Shown here in pieces: positions 40,600-51,399 of a stretch of DNA of 64,000 nucleotides. The notes beneath the pieces are model-generated. The model made no database searches and was not told where the DNA came from. It saw only the letters and a program-made list of their open reading frames with translations. The position numbers and the translations under genes are program-made. Source of the DNA: Pyropia yezoensis. Its lineage: Eukaryota; Rhodophyta; Bangiophyceae; Bangiales; Bangiaceae. Each line of letters begins with the position of its first letter. Positions within the stretch are counted from its first letter, which is position 1. The stretch lies in the NCBI GenBank assembly GCA_009829735.1, contig CM020618.1, positions 2,602,882 through 2,666,881 on the forward strand. Direction: 5' to 3'.

Positions 40600-42569
40600 A
40601 AGGCAGCTGCCAACTAGGCACGCATGCTAGACTCTCCCACTCCACGGCCCTCGCCCTCACGTGGAGGCGAGCGGCGAGACCCACGCCGATAACGGTCTCC
40701 ACTCGTGGGAGGGGGCGGCGGCTCCAAGTCGGAACCGTCGCGCCCCTCACGGTCGCGCAAGTGGCGCCGACCGGTGCCTCTTCTGCTGGTCTTGCGCGCA
40801 AGTTTGCGACGCAGACGCTGGACCGACTCCGTCTCGACGGGGTAGAGGACTCCGAGACGGAGTAAGACAACTCGTCTTCCGATACGGAGGGAGAGCGCCG
40901 CGAGTGTCCGGCGACGACGGCGAGGAGGCGAGTATGCCCGGCTCGCGGACGTTTGCCACGCCCAAGTGGGGCTGGCTGGGGCATAATAGCCCCAATGCGA
41001 GCCAACTCGGCGTCATAAACTCCGCCACCGACTCGCAACTCGCGGTCGCCACTGCAGTACGAACGCGCTCCTCAAGTTGAGGAGTCTCGGACTTTGTAGG
41101 GTTGCGGTCGACGCGGCCAACCAGGAAATGGTGCGCACCAACGTGGTGATCATCATCTCTGAGGTTAGAGGCGTGGGCGGCAACACCAACTTGGGGTATA
41201 CCGTCAGGAGGGTGGCCCCCAAGTTGGGGGACACCGGGGTGGAAGACTCCACGGCCACGCTGATCGGGATGTTCCCGTGAGGTTGGAAAGGAACAGGAGG
41301 AAGCGGAGGGGCCCGCCGAGGTGGCGGTACCCGGGTGTAACTGCGACCCGACTTGGGGCCCCCGCAGTGGGTTGAGTCATATGGTCATCATAGGACGGCA
41401 CGGCCATAACTATGGGCTTTCCGGGGGTGGCGCAGTGTGGCGATCCACCCCGGGGCATACGGGTAGTCCCCGATGCCCAACCCCTCTCGTAGGACCACAC
41501 GGCCGTCGTGAAGTTCACGAGCGACCCACACGAACTGGCGAAGTGCGCCATCGTCCTTGGGCCCACGAGTGGGGCGGCGCAACTTGTGCTCAATGCTCTC
41601 CCACTCGATAAACTTATGGAGCCGGAGCATCTCCTCAAGTAGAGTGAGTTGTCCTGATGAGCACCCCTCAGCAACTAGCTGAGGGGTGAGCTGTTCCAAA
41701 CCTTGGAGGAGCCGGAGGGGGAGATGCCAGAGCATCCCCGCCGCTGAACACAGGACACCCAGGTCGACATGACCTCGAGGAGCCACTGGGTGGCCAACAT
41801 GGCCCACACCAGGTGATCAGGGGCAGCCGTCAACATGACGGAGCCGAAGTGGTCAAGCAACCGTGGCAACAACGCCGGGAACCCGTAGGGGACCTCAACT
41901 TGAGGCCACCACTCGGGCTTCTTCGGATAGTACTGCTCCTTACTGGCAGCAGACTGTTGAGGAAACTCAAGTTGAGCCGAGGTCACCAAGTAGGGACCTC
42001 GCCGGAAGTCTTTCTCCATCCGCACATCAAAGTGATGAGTGTGCGGATCGGCCTCGTGGAGGTACGGTGGGCGAGTTGCCACAGCGTCCCACGTGAAGGT
42101 CGGCAAGTCGCCGGGACCCGGGATAGTTCCCCCGCGGTCCACCATGGCCTTGGCACGCTGAACGTCCTCAACCTCCTCATCGTCCAGGAAGGCAAACTGG
42201 TCCGTCCTGAAGCCGGCAGGGAACCCGACCCTACGGGGATACTTCTCCGTAGGCGGTCCCATACCCGGCCCATCGCTGCGCCAAGTCGGCCACAGCGAAG
42301 AACAGTCAGCCCCTCCTCATGGAGAGGCCAAGCGGGGTAAAACCACCGCCCCAAGGCCTCACGCGGGACAACTTGTCCCGCCTCCGGGGGAGACCCCGCC
42401 GTCAACCCAAAGCCGGGTGACGCGGGAGTCCCGTCCCCCGGAGCGATCGCGGAGCCCCCGCCGGAAGTCCCGGCGGGTGCTGCCCCGTAGGAGGTGTCCT
42501 CCATGCGCTCGTCAAGAGAGTCCGTCTCCACTCCCGGAGTCGCCATGGCTCTCCCCAAGTTGGGAGAGA
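40600..42569 (-). pseudogene. element 2 antisense-frame remnant
   Basis: Minus-strand protein-like stretches downstream of pol, for example EQYYPKKPEWWPQVEVPYGF followed by a hydrophobic region. These resemble the globular part of the antisense frame of element 1 (YYPKVIPQQQEVEIPVGFAP). Position between pol and the missing 3' LTR, and orientation, are the same. The frame is broken here and continues into the gap. Confidence 0.7.
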
Positions 42570-43069
42570 NNNNNNNNNNNNNNNNNNNNNNNNNNNNNNN
42601 NNNNNNNNNNNNNNNNNNNNNNNNNNNNNNNNNNNNNNNNNNNNNNNNNNNNNNNNNNNNNNNNNNNNNNNNNNNNNNNNNNNNNNNNNNNNNNNNNNNN
42701 NNNNNNNNNNNNNNNNNNNNNNNNNNNNNNNNNNNNNNNNNNNNNNNNNNNNNNNNNNNNNNNNNNNNNNNNNNNNNNNNNNNNNNNNNNNNNNNNNNNN
42801 NNNNNNNNNNNNNNNNNNNNNNNNNNNNNNNNNNNNNNNNNNNNNNNNNNNNNNNNNNNNNNNNNNNNNNNNNNNNNNNNNNNNNNNNNNNNNNNNNNNN
42901 NNNNNNNNNNNNNNNNNNNNNNNNNNNNNNNNNNNNNNNNNNNNNNNNNNNNNNNNNNNNNNNNNNNNNNNNNNNNNNNNNNNNNNNNNNNNNNNNNNNN
43001 NNNNNNNNNNNNNNNNNNNNNNNNNNNNNNNNNNNNNNNNNNNNNNNNNNNNNNNNNNNNNNNNNNNNN
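42570..43069. other. assembly gap (500 N)
   Basis: Exactly 500 N. The round number suggests a placeholder of unknown true size. The 3' end of element 2 should lie here. Confidence 1.
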
Positions 43070-43548
43070 CTGGTCAGGGGGGTAGTCGGGATGGCGGCCA
43101 CCCCCCCCCCCCCCATCCCATCCCCCCGCCCACCCGTCGCCAACTAAGGAGGTGGCCATTGTGCGCGCCTGAGTGGACCTCCATTGTGCGTACTGTGGAC
43201 TAGTGTTCCTGTTCGGTGAGGGGTGGCCACGGGAGATGGCCATGCCCGTGTGGTTCACCGTTGTCCTGTGTTTGCTGAAGATGGATCCCCGCCGTGTCGC
43301 TTGAGCGTGTTTTCGATCACACTGGCACAATGAGGAGGCTTACGCTGGCACTGCTATCACAATGAATGAGAGGCTGCGGTGGCTTGTCTCTTCGACCCCT
43401 GCGTGTTTATGGTTGAACTTAACTGGTTTAGTTCCTGGGCCATCAGTCAGGGATGCGGCTGACGCCAAGTAGCCGGGGCGGGACACGCGTGACGTCTTTC
43501 CTGGTTGTGCCGCAGCAGCGACGGGGAAGTGGACGGCAACACTACTGC
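43070..43548. other. flank between gap and transposase gene
   Basis: No gene recognised. CCATTGTGCG occurs twice within 25 bp near 43155-43190. If the transposase gene belongs to a DNA transposon, its left end should be here or in the gap. Confidence 0.4.
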
Positions 43549-46500
43549 ATGGCGACGCTGTTTGCTGAGGTGAGTTTGACCTTGCTCTTGCTCCTTGGTG
43601 ATGGTGTGCGCGCTGAAGTCGTTCGCTTGCGTGCCGGCCCTGGTGATGCACTCTCGATAGGCACTGACATTTTTATTCGTTATCCGCTCCAAGCTCTTCA
43701 CAATGTCGTTGTTTGTTTGGTGGCCACGCCTGATTGCTCAGGTGCAATAGACTTTTGTGCCTCCATGCCCGGTGGCAAGCGAACGCGAGCCCTCGTGTGT
43801 GCTGTTCTGTGGCTTTGAAGCGCGGACTCGGAATGGCCTGGTGCTACATCAAAAGGCAATCCACAAGAAGCAAGGCGGGAACGGAATTCCACCTTCAAAG
43901 CGGCCTTGCCTGCCTCTCCCAGCAGGTCGTGGGGGCCCTTCCGGGCCATCAGGCGATTCTCACCAGCCAGCAGCCACCTTCATAGGTCTCGGTGGTGCAG
44001 GTTCTGGAGAAGTTGGCGCTAGTGGAGCTGCTGGTGCAGCGGGCGGTGTGTCGCCCGCCCCCGTGCCGGTCGTAGGTGGTGTAGGGGCGATGGCAGTGGA
44101 CAAGTGGACGTGCCTGGGGCTTATTCGCTACCCGACGAGAGCGAAGGCTACGACGGTGCCATACGCGACGAGCTTTACGCGCTTATGGCGTTGACTGGCA
44201 ACGGAGCGGAGGGCAATCAAGAAGTTCGTATCGGCGGTGGTGATGGGGTTCATCCGCGTGACTACGACTACCAATCCTTGTCGACTCGGGTGCGCAATCT
44301 TTACGAGGTACTGGACGACGCGGCTTGCTCTGTTCCACTTCTCGAGAGGCGCAAGTACAGTCGGCCTGGGCAGTTCAACACGAGGCGCCTGCGGGCGCTG
44401 CAGCAGTTCGTGCTCGGTATTGGCGGAGCAGGGATGTCCAGGCGAGCAAAAGCTGCTGTACGCATTCTTGTGTACATGGGACGATCACGAGGGCGAGTGC
44501 CAATGGTGGCGTCAGAGGACTTCTCTCTCCGCGAAGTGTTCCCGTCTGTCAACCTCATTTATGAACGCACTGCGCGACGACCTTGACGAGGCGGCGCTCG
44601 ATGCTGGCTGGATGAAGGTGCGCATCAAGGAGGGCGGGGTCGAGCACGAGGCGTACTACCGACCTGTGCTGAAGACGGTACTGAAGCTTCTGCGCACGTC
44701 CAAGTGCTTCGCAACGTGGAGCGGCAAACGACGTTCCGGCCGGGCCGACGGATCGGCGTGCGACGCCGCTGGATGGCGACGCACTTCGGTTGTGCGAGAA
44801 AGACGTCATCGAGGCTCATGGAGTTCACGCCTTCGTCCTCGGGCTACACCTGTACAGTGACGCCAGTCAGCTCTCTTGGTCTGGAGGTATGTTTGGTCTA
44901 TTGGCCGTTCCCTGGCGCCCATGTGTGTGTCTTTTTGTTTCCGCAGGTTCCTGTGCGTTGTACTGTTCGACGGCGCAGCCGATGCTAACTTAATAACTTT
45001 GCGCCCGTCTCGTTTTGCTCTGCGTGCATTTCTCATCTTGGTTTTGTCTCAATCTACCTCCACTCCCACAGCGCACAAACTTTACCCCTGTCCGCGTTCG
45101 GCTCGTCAACGACGTGTCGGGGGCTGTCACTTGGGTAACGGTGGCGTACATTCCAGTGGTTCGGAAGCTGACCGAGACGGCTGCAGAACACCGGTCCCGC
45201 CTGCGACGATGCGGCATTCTGCAGAGAGTGTTGTACGCTTGCTTGCGTACCACCATTGCGGCGAGCCACGTTGGCGAGCAGGTGCATGTCGGTGGCCGGA
45301 CGTTGACTGCCTTTCCTCGCGTGCTTCTGTACGTGTGTGACCAGCCGGAAGAGCGGGCCGTGCTGTGTCTCAAGGCAGGCAAATGCCAGCGGCCGTGCAC
45401 CCTGTGTGACGTCAGGGTGGAAGTCACAGGGACCTCCGAGGCACTCTCTGCCAGGGAGCGCAACGTCGTTGAGATGTTGGAGCGGCAGCTCGAAGTGTCA
45501 TTTCTCAGACAACAAAACGTAGAGGGGCAGCGGCGCGAGACGCTGGAAGGTGATCACAGCCTCACGGGATTTGTTCCCGCTCTCGCTGGCATGGCTGGTC
45601 TCTCGAGCGCACCGTACCTTCTCTACAAGATGATCGGCTTTGACGCCCTGCACGTACGTTCCAGTTCTTGATGCACTGACGCGGGCTGTAGGCAGGAGCC
45701 GGTGGGCCGGTTTGGTTGGTGGGAGTAGGGGCCTCCATCTTGCAACAGGTGTGGTCGGCTTGCCGTTCATGCCTCTCACCGTCCCGGCACCGCTTTCCCA
45801 TGTGCTGGTCTTCTCCTCGCTCCCTCTTTTGAACTCCAGAGCAGGTTTTGGACCTCGGTGTGACGAGGATCATTGCTCAGAAGCTGGTCGAGGTGTTTCC
45901 GCACATTTGTCGAGGTGACGTTCCACTTGCCGGCTCTGACGCTGCCACGCGCCGCATCACGAACGCAAGACTGCAGCACCTGGGGCGGCGCAGTGACGCT
46001 TGTAAGATTCCACCAGGGTACGTTGGTTCACTGCTTCCTGTGTTGACCCTGAGTGCATACTTCATCGATAGCGGACGCCGACCGGACGCCAGCCTGTCCG
46101 TACTAGGCAGTCCCTCACAATCTCTGCTTTGATTCCGTGCCACACTTTGCCTATGCTCCGTTCGACTGCGTATGGCTTTGGTCGCCTCTCTACAGGTTCT
46201 TTAATAAGGCGGACGAGACGCAGTCCGTGTACACCGGAAGGCATCAACGAGAAGGAGTGGCTACAATGGCTTTTTTGGTGGCGGGACTCTGGCGTCCTCT
46301 CGACGGACGTCCTGTCGGTGCTGCATCAACTGGTGGGGCAACCCCACGAGGCGGTGACAATCCCACCAACTTCGACCAGGCCGAGGTGGCGGTTTCAAGC
46401 TCTGTCGGTGACCTGTCAGCCGAAGTGGACGGCGTCGCTGCTGTTGACGGGGGCGACAATCCCACCAACCTCGAACACGAAGAGGTGGCGGCTGGACGCT

Positions 46501-47792
46501 CTACAGAGGCACCATCGCACCGCGTGGAAGGCGATGCTAGCGCTCACGGGGACAGCCGGCCCACCAACGCCAGCAAGAAGGCCCAAGCTGCTTTCGATTG
46601 GGCTGCGTATCGTGCCGTCTGGAGGGATGTTCCTATTGACGAGGCTATCACCGCGATGTTTGCGGAATTTGCCTTGCTGCACGCGGAGCTGGTGGGGTCG
46701 GTTCGTTCCACTGCAGCACCCACGATGACTTTGAACGTTGGCAAGGGCATCGCGGACCGGGCGGAGCGGTTTGTCATCAAGTATGTGACGCCGATCCTGG
46801 GACAACAACAGAGCATCAAGGTGCACAAGCTGATGTGCCACGTACTAGATGCCATAAGGATGCATGGCAACATCGAGAACGGGAACGCGGCCGTGAATGA
46901 GAGCTTGCACAAGGATGATAAGCCTTACTACGGCAGAACGAGCCGAGACTTGGACAACTTTACTGCACAGCTCGTTGTCCAGGCCCAAGGGTCCCGCGGC
47001 CTTTTGGAGCGCATTGCTGAGGAGGAAGATGGCGCCGCTGCTTCGAGCCACGCGGAGAGCGTCGATGGGGAGGTTGCGGAGGCGGACTTCACGGACGACG
47101 ATGACAGGGCATCGGGCCTTGGCGGCACCTGTCCCAAGAGTCAGGAAGAGAGCCAAGACGAGGAGCAGGACCCTCTCAGCGCCGGCGGCAGCCCTGGGCA
47201 GCCTTCCGGATGGACAAGGGCTTACCACCTTCCACTGGTCAGACTCTCTCGTCTTGCACTCGTCCCTGGATTGGCAGGCGTGGAAGCGGCTCTTGGTATG
47301 GACAGTGACGCCCAGGTGCGCGTCGCGTCGCGTGTGCCGCTCATCGCACGCTTTGACGACGGGACGGAGGCGCGCCAGTTGCTATACGCCTCACAGTCCT
47401 TCCGCGGCAGCCCGTGGTACGACGCAGTGATGTATTCTCCCACAGGTGATGGCACGGCAGTGTCCGTCGGGGAGGTGCGGGCGATCGTGCGCAAGCCAGA
47501 GGGGGACATTGCTGTGCTGGCGGACATGCGGGTGGTCTCTCCTGCGCCTCGTTGTCCCTTGGTTGCCCGCGGCTGCACGCGCCTCGCGTGGCTTGTGCCT
47601 GAGGGCCAGGGCGACGTCTGTTTGCGAGCGGTGCCGCTGTCGATAATTCGGCGAGTACTTCATGTTGTGCTTGACTTTCAAGACCTCGTCAACAGACGCG
47701 GTCTCGAGGCCTTGCCGGCTGCCATGACGGCTCCTCCTGAAGAGCGGCTCGCAATGAGGTACTTCTTGAACGACTTTTACGTTTGGGGCTGA
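43549..47792 (+). CDS. KDZ/Plavaka-type (CACTA-like) DNA transposase, multi-exon
   Basis: A spliced gene, with exons at about 43549-43569, 43751-44070, 44100-44895, 45072-45653, 45845-46017 and 46196-47792. Some junctions in the 44-kb part are unresolved. The N-terminus carries a C2H2-like finger (CVLFCGFEARTRNGLVLHQK plus a second His), usual in Plavaka elements. The catalytic region begins with LHLYSDASQLS, equivalent to the 'lYsD.t.ls' first-Asp motif, continuing across an intron to VRLVNDVSGAVTWVTVAYIP. A Cys cluster (CLKAGKCQRPCTLC) and YKMIGFDALH|VLDLGVTRII follow, the bar marking a splice point. The 46.2-47.8 kb exon has IKVHKLMCHVLDAIRMHGNI and the family C-terminal segment GSPWYDAVMYS. 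GT-AG borders at 45654/45844 and 46018/46195 are clear. No TIRs were identified. Assignment between KDZ, Plavaka and CACTA groups is tentative. Confidence 0.78.
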
Positions 47793-47989
47793 TTTTTCGG
47801 CACCTCTGCTCACCACGGGAGCCATCTTCTGCTCCGTCTGTGATGCCCACTCGCTGCGAGCGGCCCATCCTGCCTACCTCCCATCCGTGCGCCCGCCCAT
47901 CACCAATCCGCCGGCCCCCCCACCGCCCGGTCCCAACACGACAGTGGCGCTGCAGGACTCCTCCTCCACCGCATTCACGCTCCCGCCCT
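47793..47989. other. spacer between transposase and minisatellite
   Basis: Short gap with no recognised signal, leading into Pro/Ser-coding repeats. Confidence 0.4.
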
Positions 47990-48740
47990 CCATCTGTACC
48001 ACGTTCGCGCTGCGGCCCTCGACCTCCTCCAACGCGCGGCCGCTGCTGTTCTTCACCCCCACCCCGTCGGTGCCATCGCCCTCTCCCTGCACGGCGCGGG
48101 CGCTCCCGCCCTCAACCTCCTCCAACGCGCAGCCGCTGCTGTTCTTCACCCCCACCCCGTCGGTGCCATCGCCCTCTCCCTGCACGGCGCGGGCGCTCCC
48201 GCCCTCGACCTCCTCCAACGCGCGGCCGCTGCTGTTCTTCACCCCCACCCCGTCGATGCCATCGCCCTCTCCCTGCACGGCGCGGGCGCTCCCGCCCTCA
48301 ACCTCCTCCAACGCGCAGCCGCTGCTGTTCTTCACCCCCACCCCGTCGGTGCCATCGCCCTCTCCCTGCACGGCGCGGGCGCTCCCGCCCTCGACCTCCT
48401 CCAACGCGCGGCCGCTGCTGTTCTTCACCCCCACCCCGTCGATGCCATCGCCCTCTCCCTGCACGGCGCGGGCGCTCCCGCCCTCTACCTCCTCCAACGC
48501 GCGGCCGCTGCTGTTCTTCACCCCCACCCCGTCGGTGCCATCGCCCTCTCCCTGCACGGCGCGGGCGCTCCCGCCCTCGACCTCCTCCAACGCGCGGCCG
48601 CTGCTGTTCTTCACTCCCACCCCGTCGGTGCCCTTGCCCTCTCCCTGCACGGCGCGGGCGCTCCCGCCCTCTATCTGTATCACGTTGGTGCTGTGGCCCT
48701 CGACCTACTCCACCGCGCGGGCGCTGCTGTTCCCCACACT
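47990..48740. repeat. 93-bp minisatellite
   Basis: The landmark CTGCTGTTCTTCACCCCCAC recurs every 93 bp (48043, 48136, 48229 and on) for about seven units. Ninety-three is a multiple of three, so all six frames stay open as 31-residue repeats, which explains the long frames on both strands. Edge units degrade into a shorter 30-33-bp periodicity (CCCTCCATCTGTACCACG), probably the ancestral unit. Confidence 0.95.
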
Positions 48741-48847
48741 CTGATCACTTCGTGGGCGCGGCCGCCCGTCTCCTCCGCGACAACCGCTCGGCTTCTCACG
48801 CTGGTGCTCGTCCCGTCGAGGTCGCGTCAGGACTTATCTTCGTAGTC

Positions 48848-49702
48848 ATGCCGTTGACGACACTGGAGTGGGAGCCCCCGCGGTACATGCCGGCCTACTC
48901 GAGGCTGTCCGCCGCGATTGTCGACGAGCTCTACGCGATGTGTACGATGTCGCGTGAGTTTGTGGGACATGACCTATACCGCCTTCCGCTGCACGACTGG
49001 CCGCCTGCAGCGGTGGATGTCCTGCAGTCCCAGATGAGGGTCCTCCGGGAGACAGGGCAGTCGCGGCTGCTGGAGGCCGACGCTAAAGCAAATGGGACGA
49101 CCGTGTTGCCGTCGACTGTCCCCGGGGCGGGATTGGGGGTCTTTGCCACCCGGCAGCTGTCAGTCAACGAACACATCTTGCCCTTCTTCGGGCAACTTGT
49201 GTATCATGACTGGCAGGTGCCCGGGCGCTCCGGTCGGGAGCGCTCGTACAACCACTTGTACGGGGCGCGCACGATCCGTCCCTCCCTGGCCACGACCGCG
49301 CGCGACTGGATGCTGACTGGGCTCCAGTTGCGCACCGGCAACTCAATGTGGCAGGTGGCCTCAGGCACCACGCCGGCGGATATGGTGCCTAGTGCTGTTC
49401 TTACCCGGATCGGCTCTCCTTCTCTCTGTACCTACAATCGCCCGGTGTGGATCGTCCCTTCTGACCTCTGCGCAAGTGGGCGGGTGAATGACCCCCGCCC
49501 GAGCCTGACTGCCAACGCCAAGTACGTCCAGCGGTTTGACCCTGTGTTCTTCTGCGACCAGTTGGTGATGGCCGACTGTGCGCATCTCCAGGTTAAGCGG
49601 ACGATCCTCCCTGGGCAAGAGGTGTTGGCGGCGTACGGGCGAAGATATCCGCTGCAGGAGGCGCTGGGGTGCCAGTCGCAGTCGGCGTCGGGCGGGCGTT
49701 GA
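48848..49702 (+). CDS. SET-domain protein (putative lysine methyltransferase)
   Basis: A 284-residue frame from an ATG just beyond the 93-bp repeat. The SET signature starts VPGAGLGVFATRQLSVNEHI then LPFFGQLVYHD, matching the 'GxGvfAt..i..ge.i..y.G' N-SET motif. The C-terminal part has NDPRPSLTANAKYV (the 'N...pNa' substrate/SAM loop, here without the usual NH pair) and VKRTILPGQEVLAAYGRRYP, the 'i..GeEl..yYg' motif. It would use S-adenosylmethionine; the target is unknown. The same frame is open back through the minisatellite to 47783, but those Arg/Pro repeats are probably not translated. It lies on the same strand about 1 kb behind the transposase, so it may be cargo of that element or an independent gene. 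The altered NH pair makes activity uncertain. Confidence 0.7.
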   Translation: MPLTTLEWEPPRYMPAYSRLSAAIVDELYAMCTMSREFVGHDLYRLPLHDWPPAAVDVLQSQMRVLRETGQSRLLEADAKANGTTVLPSTVPGAGLGVFATRQLSVNEHILPFFGQLVYHDWQVPGRSGRERSYNHLYGARTIRPSLATTARDWMLTGLQLRTGNSMWQVASGTTPADMVPSAVLTRIGSPSLCTYNRPVWIVPSDLCASGRVNDPRPSLTANAKYVQRFDPVFFCDQLVMADCAHLQVKRTILPGQEVLAAYGRRYPLQEALGCQSQSASGGR

Positions 49703-50025
49703 GTGTGGTGCTTCCTTTGCGTACTGAGAGTGGGATCCAGTGGGGGGACTGTGTGGGAGGGTGGATGGGGCCGTTGTTGGGAAGGGTGAGGGAGGGACGT
49801 GTGCCGGTCTTAGATATAGGGCATGGTCGCTGTGCCATTGCATTGCGTTGTTGAGTCGTTTTAATACCACACGCGTATCTCTGAGGCCCTATCGTCAAAG
49901 CGGCTCAGAGCCCGTTCCAAAGAGAATCCAGAGTAACATGACACCCCGTCCTACCAGCGCCAGTACCCGTTACATTCTGCTACTAGAGACGTCGGCACAG
50001 CACCGATCGTGCTCAGGAGGAAGGC
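49703..50025. other. intergenic, 3' flank of the SET gene
   Basis: No gene or repeat recognised. Confidence 0.4.
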
Positions 50026-50463
50026 TCATGATATGTCTGTCAGGAACGATGGCGGCGACGCGGTGGTCCGCTGCGTCCGGGGACGGTATCGTCGCCCACT
50101 GCGTCGGCGGGACGGCCGCGGGGGAAGGGGCGGTGGGGGTGGTGGGGGCGGGGGGGGCGGGGGGGGCGGTGGCCGGGGGGGTCCCACGAATATCTCGGTG
50201 AGATCGACGCCACGGGAAGCGGCGGCAGACACCCACTCGGGAAGCAGATCCGCCAGCGCCGCCGTTTCCGCCATTGCGACGTCTCCCGTGGCGACGTCAA
50301 TCACCACGGGTACCCCAGTATGAAGATGTGTCGTGGGTGTGCGGTCCCCGACAGGTGCTTCCGCCGCGGCGGCCGCGTCCGCCGCGGTGGATACACCTGC
50401 GCCATGGGCTTGAGGCGGCACCGCCGCTGCCGCTTCAGTGTGATGGAAGGCTGGGGAAACCAT
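50026..50463 (-). CDS. small hypothetical protein
   Basis: From an ATG at 50463 this minus-strand frame encodes about 145 residues. An Ala-rich N-terminus is followed by a protein-like segment (HLHTGVPVVIDVATGDVAMA and LADLLPEWVSAAASRGVDLT). A polyproline run then arises from a G/C tract at 50120-50185, followed by an Arg-rich tail. The middle segment is the only part with unbiased composition. No family recognised; it may be a chance frame. Confidence 0.22.
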   Translation of the reverse strand: MVSPAFHHTEAAAAVPPQAHGAGVSTAADAAAAAEAPVGDRTPTTHLHTGVPVVIDVATGDVAMAETAALADLLPEWVSAAASRGVDLTEIFVGPPRPPPPPPPPPPPPPPPLPPRPSRRRSGRRYRPRTQRTTASPPSFLTDIS

Positions 50464-50817
50464 GCTAGGTGTCGGGGATGGGCAGGAGTAGTAGATGTCC
50501 AGCGTCGGGGCAGGTCGGAGGGTCAAAGTCGAAGTCGACGAGCTGGGCAGTCGGTGTGCTGCACGTGTGCTGGACCCTGGACCCTGGCGGCGGCAGACCC
50601 CAACCCTGGGGGCAGAAAACACCGGCAAGAGTGTCGATTCGGAGGCGAGTCCAGAGAGACTCCTGGCCGGTGGCTGCCGTGCTGCTGATAGAACAGAACT
50701 GGCCAATCACAGTGTCTTCCAGTGGTCGGACTCCCGATTTCGGAGGTGTCCCAAGACAGCTTTCCCAGCGCCCGAGACAAAAGCCCGTCAAGCTCTCGGA
50801 CGACTCCCGAGCCGGGT
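50464..50817. other. intergenic, nothing recognised
   Basis: Balanced composition, no conserved protein or RNA signal seen. Confidence 0.4.
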
Positions 50818-50960
50818 CCCGTCGAGGTCCCATCGAAGCCGCGGTTTCGATGGGAACTCGACGGGCTCGAAACGCCCATCGAGGGCCCGTCGAGACCACT
50901 CTCTCGATGGCTCGACGTGCCTCGACGGGCCTCGACGGGCCTCGATGGGTTTTCAGCGGA
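50818..50960. repeat. palindromic TCGA(C/T)GGG repeat region, copy 2
   Basis: 50818-50865 is a 48-bp near-perfect palindrome, from CCCGTCGAGGTCCCATCGAA to TTCGATGGGAACTCGACGGG around GCCGCGG. Only about two base pairs are mismatched. Degenerate TCGA(C/T)GGG and CCC(A/G)TCGA octamers continue to 50960. Its 26-bp core is the reverse complement of that at 23714-23739. Confidence 0.9.
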
Positions 50961-51059
50961 AATAGACGATGCGGCGGCCGGCCGGTCGGCCGGCGGGTGG
51001 CGGCGCCCCGTTGCCCCACGCGCGCGCGTCGACGGCGGTCAGGCGGTCGGGCGGGAGGG

Positions 51060-51222
51060 AGCCCGGGCGGGCGGGCGGGCGGGCGGGTGGGTGGGCGGGC
51101 GGGCGGGTGGGTGGGTGGGCGGGCGGGCGGGTGGGTGGGCGGGCGGGCGGGCGGGTGGGTGGGCGGGCGGCGGGTGGGTGGGCGGGCGGGCGGGCGGGTG
51201 GGTGGGCGGGCGGGCGGGTACA
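51060..51222. repeat. (GGGC/GGGT)n tetranucleotide tract
   Basis: An almost uninterrupted run of GGGC and GGGT units of about 160 bp. Every four-unit stretch meets the G-quadruplex pattern on the plus strand. Confidence 0.95.
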
Positions 51223-51399
51223 GACGACAACCCGCCACACCCCCACCTGGTTCGGGAGGCAGTCTGGTGGTGGGGGTCTAGAAACGGCCCAGTTTGCCAT
51301 GAACTCTGGATCGTGGACCCTGCACTGGCCCGGAACTGGTCCTGGGAACGTGTTACCGAATTGGGCCCCGGGCCGGGACTCGGCTTCCACCGCCCGCGG

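Larger units (their letters stand above)
33989..42569 (+). mobile_element. Ty3/gypsy LTR retrotransposon, element 2 (older, broken)
   Basis: A plus-strand relative of element 1 with a different LTR, an intact-looking gag, a pol region broken in roughly ten places, and antisense-frame remnants downstream. Only the 5' LTR is visible. The 3' end lies in, or was lost at, the assembly gap beginning at 42570. Pol decay and divergence from element 1 indicate an older insertion. Confidence 0.92.

Noticed and set aside
42417-43330. Long frames across 42417-43330
   Set aside because: They are created by translating the 500-N gap and contain no real sequence there.
47783-48847. SET protein beginning at 47783 and including the minisatellite
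   Set aside because: That frame has no ATG before the repeat, and the repeat is open in many frames on both strands. The SET-proximal ATG at 48848 is the simpler start.
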